Source of the DNA: Sphingomonadales bacterium
Lineage (GTDB): Bacteria > Pseudomonadota > Alphaproteobacteria > Sphingomonadales > Sphingomonadaceae
Length of the DNA stretch: 9,729 nt
Direction of reading: 5' to 3'
Assembly: GCA_027489295.1 (NCBI GenBank)
Contig: JAIYAA010000269.1
Coordinates: 1 to 9,729, forward strand
Below the pieces are notes generated by a model. It was not told the origin of the DNA, made no database searches, and saw nothing but the letters and a program-made list of their open reading frames with translations. Positions within the stretch are counted from its first letter, which is position 1. Each line of letters begins with the position of its first letter. Both the position numbers and the translations under genes were made by a program. Below are positions 5,331-9,729 of this stretch, piece by piece.

Positions 5331-8047
5331 TATTCTTCACCTTCTTCGACACCGGGAATCGTAAAGCGGAACGAAGCACCACCCCCCGGTGAGTTTTCCG
5401 CACTCAGCATCCCCCCATGGCCCTCGATAATGCGTTTGCTGATCGAAAGTCCAATCCCCATTCCGCCTGCGCCTCCTTTTGTCGAGGTGAACCGTGAAAA
5501 CAGTGTTTCCAAGACCTGCGCGGGCAGGCCCGGTCCACTATCCGTAACCGTTATCGCGATCATCTGGTCGGGTAGCTTCTCCGAAGTGATCGTTATCTGC
5601 CGCTCATCGGGCTCGACGAGCTTCAGTGCCTGAATGGCATTGCGCAGCAGGTTTACCAGGACTTGCTGGACCTGGATGCGGTCGGCAAGGATGAAGCGCG
5701 CCGTGGGATCGAGGTGGAAGGTCACGCGCAGATTGAAGTGTCCGGTGCCGACCACCACCAGTTCCACCGCGTCGCGGATCGTCCGCTCGACCGATTCCAC
5801 CCGCATTTCCACTTCGCCGCGGGCGACGAAGGCGCGAAGCCGGCGGATGATCTCGCCGGCGCGCTGCGTCTGTTCGGAGCCCATGCGGAGCAGATCGGTG
5901 ACGCGCGCGCCGCCTTCGCCACGCTCGATCAGCATGCGGGCGGCGGCGAGGAAGTTGGCGGTGGCACTCAGCGGCTGGTTCAGTTCGTGCGCCAGATCCG
6001 CCGCCATCTCGCTCATTGCGCTCTGGCGGGAGACGTGCGCGATCTCGTTGTTGAGCTCGCTCAACCGCTGGTCCGCGGCGATGCGCTCGGAAAGGTCACG
6101 GATGAAGACGGTGATCAGCAGGTGGCCGTCGCTGTGCGCGGCACCTGCCCGCATTTCGGCGGGGAAGCGCCGGCCATCGGCGGTGAGTGCTGCACCCACA
6201 AGGACTTCGCCGACCAGCCCTTCGCCGGTTTCGACGAATTGCTGCAGGATCGCCTGATCGGATTCCAGTTCGTCGTTGGGCACCAGCAGCGAGAAATGCC
6301 GGCCGACGACCTCGGACGCGCGATAGCCCCAAAGCTCCTCCGCCGCCGCGCTGAACTGGACGATCGAGCCGTCGCCGGCGAGGACGATCATTGCGTCCGG
6401 CACGGTTTCAAGCACCGTGCGCAGCTGTGCCTCGCGGCGCCGCAGCGCGGCTTCGCGATCGTCTCGTTCGGTGATGTCTAGCACCGCGCCGACCACGCGG
6501 GTCAGGTGGCCCGCCGGATCGTAGAAGGAGCGCGCCGACCCCTCCAGCGTTCGGCCGGCCCCTTCGCAATTGACGAGGCGATAGCGGAACGCGAAGCGCT
6601 CGGCACGCTCGGCCGTCGCCAGGGCGACCGTCCTGCGCAATTCTTCCAGGTCGTTCTGGTCGATCAGTTGTCGCCAGTTGGTGAAACTGGACAGCGATCC
6701 CGGCGGCAGGCCGAGGCGCTGCTCCGTGCCGGGGGACCAGTTTATATGGTCGCCGCTCAGGTCCCAGTCGAAGATGCCCAGTTCGTGCGCCGCGGTCGCC
6801 TGTGCGAGCCGCTCCTCGCTCGCCCGCAGCGCGCGCAACGCCGCCACGCGTTCCGATATGTCGAGGATGCTGTGGACCGTGATGGCACCACGGTTCGGCG
6901 TGGCGAAGCGAAGCTGCCGCTCGATGACATGCACTTCGCTGCCGTCCTTGCGCTGCTCGATCAGTTCCTGCGCGCCGTCGGCGTCGGGCAGGGCGTAGCT
7001 GCTGTTCCAGCTGGGGCACTGGGCGTGGAGCAGCATGTAGATGTTCTGGCCGAGCGCCTCCGTCTCGGTAAACCCGTAGAGCTGCTTGCACCCCAGCGAC
7101 CAGTGCAGGATGTGGCCGCGCGCATCGGTCATCACCACGGTGGCGCCGTCCAGCGCCAGGCTCAGTTCGGCGCGCGCGTTCTGTTCCACGCCAACCCGGT
7201 GGACCGCCCAATAGGCGATCAGGCCGACGGCCAGCACGTTGAACAGGGCGAGCACGAGGTGGCCGGGCGCGGGCGAGGCCTGGCTGCTCCGTTCGAGCAG
7301 CAGTTCGAACGTGGCGGGCAGCGTGGGGAGCAGGATGGCGCCGGCGACCACCGTCTGGATCGACAACGGATCGCTGCGCTCGATCCGCCTGATCCGACGG
7401 TTTTCAGGCTGGGTGGAACCCAGCAGAATGGCGCCGGTGAGCGCCATCGCGGCGAGCGTGCCCGGCACCGAGGCGCGCAAACTCGCGTTGACGATCGAGG
7501 CATGCGACGCCAGCATCATCGCGGTAGCCGAGGCGATTGCCAGCGCGAGGGGCGCCATGGCGATCAACGGGGCCACGTCCCGCAGAAGGCGCGATCGGCT
7601 GTGCGTCGCAAAGGCGGCGATGGGGAGCATCAGCAGGTAGACGATGGCATTCACGCCTGGCCGGCCGGCATGCTCCAGCCCGGTTGCCGCTACCCGGTGG
7701 GGAAAGAGCAGCGTCCCCAGATCAAACCATTCGCCGATCAGCGGGTAGGCCATTGCCAGCAAGCCGATCGCCCATGCGACCCCGTAGAACGGAACCGCCG
7801 GGCGATTGCGGTGCGACTGGGTCAGCAACAGCCCGATGGCGAGGCAGGAATAGCCGACGGCGTTGATAGGCCACATCGGATAGGTACGCGGAAGGAAACG
7901 CTGCAGGATCGGCAGATCGAATGCCCAGCCGGCCAGCGCCGCCAGGGTGCATGCCAAAGCGATGATGGCAAGCATGTGCGCCAAGGTGCCGTTCGGAGAC
8001 GATGGGAGGCGCCCCATCGCATACGGGTCTTGTCTTCCAACGCGCAA
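5330..8047 (-). CDS. Membrane-bound FixL-like PAS sensor histidine kinase
   Basis: A kinase of about 905 residues that would phosphorylate the coupled FixJ-like regulator. Residues 25-283 hold about eight hydrophobic segments, including PMWPINAVGYSCLAIGLLL (57-76 region), an integral-membrane sensor of unknown ligand. PAS domains follow at about 290-400, 410-530 and 540-655, the first two closed by DISER/DITER and the third by DLSER. The FixL-like core has the phospho-acceptor His687 in LAHELNQPLSA, N-box Asn799/Asn803 (NLLRNAIQA), G1 DSGPG (836-840) and G2 GMGIGLSIS. The third PAS matches the haem PAS of FixL in framework, but Asp597 and Leu616 stand where I place the haem-ligating His and distal Arg, so haem binding is unlikely. 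Start is uncertain: TTG 8047 has AGGGG eight bases upstream; ATG 8017 (residue 11) lacks a well-spaced site. Nothing in the upstream 196 bases is a clear promoter. Confidence 0.88.
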   Translation of the reverse strand: MRVGRQDPYAMGRLPSSPNGTLAHMLAIIALACTLAALAGWAFDLPILQRFLPRTYPMWPINAVGYSCLAIGLLLTQSHRNRPAVPFYGVAWAIGLLAMAYPLIGEWFDLGTLLFPHRVAATGLEHAGRPGVNAIVYLLMLPIAAFATHSRSRLLRDVAPLIAMAPLALAIASATAMMLASHASIVNASLRASVPGTLAAMALTGAILLGSTQPENRRIRRIERSDPLSIQTVVAGAILLPTLPATFELLLERSSQASPAPGHLVLALFNVLAVGLIAYWAVHRVGVEQNARAELSLALDGATVVMTDARGHILHWSLGCKQLYGFTETEALGQNIYMLLHAQCPSWNSSYALPDADGAQELIEQRKDGSEVHVIERQLRFATPNRGAITVHSILDISERVAALRALRASEERLAQATAAHELGIFDWDLSGDHINWSPGTEQRLGLPPGSLSSFTNWRQLIDQNDLEELRRTVALATAERAERFAFRYRLVNCEGAGRTLEGSARSFYDPAGHLTRVVGAVLDITERDDREAALRRREAQLRTVLETVPDAMIVLAGDGSIVQFSAAAEELWGYRASEVVGRHFSLLVPNDELESDQAILQQFVETGEGLVGEVLVGAALTADGRRFPAEMRAGAAHSDGHLLITVFIRDLSERIAADQRLSELNNEIAHVSRQSAMSEMAADLAHELNQPLSATANFLAAARMLIERGEGGARVTDLLRMGSEQTQRAGEIIRRLRAFVARGEVEMRVESVERTIRDAVELVVVGTGHFNLRVTFHLDPTARFILADRIQVQQVLVNLLRNAIQALKLVEPDERQITITSEKLPDQMIAITVTDSGPGLPAQVLETLFSRFTSTKGGAGGMGIGLSISKRIIEGHGGMLSAENSPGGGASFRFTIPGVEEGEE

Positions 8048-8243
8048 ACCGCCTGCCCCTGCACAGGTCGAAGCTGAGCCTCGATTTACTCAGCATCGGT
8101 TAATTTTCTTCGAAAAGCCATAGGGAGATACACGCATTTCTGCCGATTCCCGACAGGCACCTACGGGCAGCCGCTTGCCAAACGCGGCGCGGCCCGCAAT
8201 CACTCGCTTCGGGGACAATCAGACCAACCCGAGGGAGTCACGC
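8048..8243. other. Divergent intergenic region between kinase and amidohydrolase genes
   Basis: These 196 bases should hold outward promoters for both genes. The most AT-rich part (about 8085-8125) includes an imperfect palindrome, TTTTC-TTC-GAAAA at 8104-8116, a possible regulator site. I found no FixK/Fnr-type TTGAT-N4-ATCAA box and no clear -35/-10 pair on either strand. Confidence 0.35.
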
Positions 8244-9665
8244 TTGATCCGAAGCTTCGCCATGGCGGCCGCCTGCGTCGCCCTAACTGCGTGCGGGGGT
8301 ACCGGGGGGAAGCCCGCCACCGCATCCAGCACGCCACCCGCGCAAAAGGGACCGGGGCTCGGCAAGGGCTATAACCACGATCCCTATCCGTCGACCTATC
8401 GCCCCTATCCGGGCGTGCCGACGCTGCTGACCAACGTCACCATCCTCGACGGCGAGGGCGGCCGGATCGACAAGGGCGCGGTGCTGTTCCGCGACGGCAA
8501 GATCGTCGCGGTCGGCCAGAGCCTCACCGCCGATGCCGGCGTGACGGTGATCGACGGGCAGGGCAAGTACGTCACCCCCGGCGTGATCGACATCCACAGC
8601 CACCTCGGCGATTATCCCTCGCCGGGTGTCGACGCGCTGTCGGACGGCAACGAGGCGACGTCGCCGGTCACCGCCGATGTCTGGGCTGAGCACAGCGTGT
8701 GGCCGCAGGATCCCGGTTTCGGTCGGGCGCTGGTCAATGGCGGGGTCACCACGCTGCAGATCCTGCCCGGCTCCGCCAATCTGTTCGGCGGCCGCTCGGT
8801 GGTGCTCAAGAACGTCTACGCTCGCACGATGCAGGGGATGAAGTTCCCCGGCGCCGGCTATGGCCTGAAGATGGCGTGCGGCGAGAACCCCAAGCGCGTC
8901 TATGGCAGCCGCGGCCGCGAGCCCTCCACCCGGATGGGCAACATCGCCGTCGATCGCCAGACCTGGGCGCGCGCCGCCGAATACAAGCGCCGCTGGGAGA
9001 AATATGAGAAGGACGGCGGCGAGCCGCCCTCGCGCGACATCGCGATGGACACGTTGCGCGGCGTGCTCGACGGCGAGATCCGGGTGCAGAACCACTGCTA
9101 TCGCGCCGACGAGATGGCCAATGTCATGGATATGGCTAAGGAGTTCGGATACCACGTCTCGGCGTTCCACCATGCGGTGGAGGCCTACAAGATCGCCGAT
9201 CTGCTGAAGGCCAACAACACCTGCGCCGCCGTCTGGGCGGACTGGTACGGCTTCAAGATGGAATCCTACGACGCGGTGCCGGAAAACCTCGCCATCCTCG
9301 AGAAGGAAGGCGCGTGCGGGATGATCCATTCGGACGATCCGAACGGCATCCAGCGGCTCAACCAGGAAGTCGCCAAGGCGCGCGCCTCGGCGATCCGCGC
9401 GGGCTTCGACGTGTCCGAGGCGACGGCGTGGAAGTGGCTGTCGATCAACCCGGCCATGGCGCTGGGCATCGCCGACAAGACGGGCAGCCTCAAGGCCGGC
9501 AAGATGGCGGACGTGGTGCTGTGGAACGGCAATCCGTTCAGCGTCTACACCCGGCCGGAGATGGTGTGGGTCGATGGTGCGCTGCTCTACGATGCCAAGG
9601 ATCCCAAGCGCCGTCCGGTTTCCGATTTCGAGCTCGGCCAGCCGGGCGAGGGGGATGTGAAGTGA
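8244..9665 (+). CDS. Metal-dependent amidohydrolase, predicted lipoprotein
   Basis: A 473-residue amidohydrolase-superfamily protein (imidazolonepropionase/prolidase-like branch) that probably hydrolyses an amide or peptide-like substrate in the cell envelope; substrate unknown. Start: TTG at 8244 has GAGGGAG (8231-8237) six bases upstream and gives a compact lipoprotein signal, IRSFAMAAACVALTAC, with the lipobox LTAC and lipidated Cys17; the open frame runs back to ATG 8175, which would add 23 non-signal-like residues. Numbered from the TTG: N-terminal beta-sandwich strand with NVTILDGEG, then TPGVIDIHSHLG with metal ligands His118 and His120, a conserved-looking LKMACGENPK (about 208-217), NHCYRADE with His284, His309/His310 in FHHAVEAYKIAD, and HSDD (Asp364/365) as the last metal/catalytic acid. 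The C-terminal GSLKAGKMADVVLWNGNPF closes the sandwich. Length is normal. It overlaps the next GTG start, so the two genes form an operon. Confidence 0.9.
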   Translation: MIRSFAMAAACVALTACGGTGGKPATASSTPPAQKGPGLGKGYNHDPYPSTYRPYPGVPTLLTNVTILDGEGGRIDKGAVLFRDGKIVAVGQSLTADAGVTVIDGQGKYVTPGVIDIHSHLGDYPSPGVDALSDGNEATSPVTADVWAEHSVWPQDPGFGRALVNGGVTTLQILPGSANLFGGRSVVLKNVYARTMQGMKFPGAGYGLKMACGENPKRVYGSRGREPSTRMGNIAVDRQTWARAAEYKRRWEKYEKDGGEPPSRDIAMDTLRGVLDGEIRVQNHCYRADEMANVMDMAKEFGYHVSAFHHAVEAYKIADLLKANNTCAAVWADWYGFKMESYDAVPENLAILEKEGACGMIHSDDPNGIQRLNQEVAKARASAIRAGFDVSEATAWKWLSINPAMALGIADKTGSLKAGKMADVVLWNGNPFSVYTRPEMVWVDGALLYDAKDPKRRPVSDFELGQPGEGDVK

Positions 9666-9729
9666 GCAAGACCCTGTTTCTCGCCGCGGCGGCCCTTGCG
9701 GCGCTCGCGGCCCCTGCGATGGCGCAGGA
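9662..9729 (+). CDS. Secreted protein, 5' end only (perhaps a second amidohydrolase)
   Basis: The stop of the amidohydrolase overlaps GTGA, and the frame from GTG 9662 reads MSKTLFLAAAALAALAAPAM followed by AQ: a short basic n-region, an alanine/leucine core and an A-M-A site before Gln, which is a clear Sec signal peptide. GAGGGGG just upstream provides a ribosome-binding site. The gene leaves the window after about 22 codons, so its mature product is not visible. Tandem paralogous amidohydrolases are common in such operons, but that identity is only a guess. Confidence 0.75.
   Translation, partial: MSKTLFLAAAALAALAAPAMAQ

Noticed and set aside
5330..8047. Calling this kinase an oxygen-sensing FixL
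   Set aside because: The proximal His and distal Arg of the haem PAS domain appear to be replaced, and no fixK or nif gene is present in the window.
6506..8077. A 523-residue plus-strand frame opposite the kinase
   Set aside because: Low-complexity Arg/Gly/Gln/His composition and no recognisable motif, while the minus strand encodes clear PAS and membrane segments.
8283..9329. A 348-residue minus-strand frame opposite the amidohydrolase
   Set aside because: Composition is His/Ala/Arg-biased without motifs; the plus strand has all amidohydrolase metal-site motifs.

Overview
The window is high-GC (roughly 65% by eye) alphaproteobacterial chromosome, most likely from a sphingomonad (Sphingomonas or a close relative). 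The evidence is family-level: FlaF, a flagellar regulator largely confined to Alphaproteobacteria; a FixL/FixJ-type two-component pair; an alginate-export-type outer membrane protein; a metal-dependent amidohydrolase lipoprotein; and a chemoreceptor whose signalling tip has the wording I associate with sphingomonad receptors. There are no rRNA or tRNA genes, insertion sequences, phage genes or CRISPR arrays, and composition looks uniform. It reads as core or ordinary accessory chromosome, not an island.

Layout. (1) 64-459 (+) is flaF, ending in a textbook rho-independent terminator. (2) 662-2521 (-) is a methyl-accepting chemotaxis protein convergent with flaF and served by its own terminator at 606-638; a GC-rich spacer with a G-quadruplex-type motif lies between the two terminators. 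(3) 2745-4130 (+) is a secreted beta-barrel of the alginate-export family, divergent from the receptor. (4) 4231-4578 (+) is a small protein resembling a degenerate response-regulator receiver. (5) 4716-8047 (-) is a two-gene operon, fixL-like kinase then fixJ-like regulator, joined by a one-base TAATG stop/start overlap. (6) 8244-9665 (+) is a predicted lipoprotein amidohydrolase, divergent from the kinase, and it overlaps the GTG start of a second secreted protein that runs off the window.

Functionally, flaF and the chemoreceptor suggest the edge of a motility/chemotaxis locus. The kinase is the most interesting gene: about eight membrane helices, three PAS domains and a FixL-like catalytic core, but the last PAS domain has Asp and Leu where my remembered alignment puts the haem-ligating His and distal Arg of oxygen-sensing FixL. 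It is therefore probably not a haem oxygen sensor although its partner is a clear FixJ. The small receiver-like protein converging on fixJ is a second candidate. I see no convincing wholly new system. Several start codons were moved from the longest open frame on ribosome-binding-site and signal-peptide evidence, as stated in each entry.
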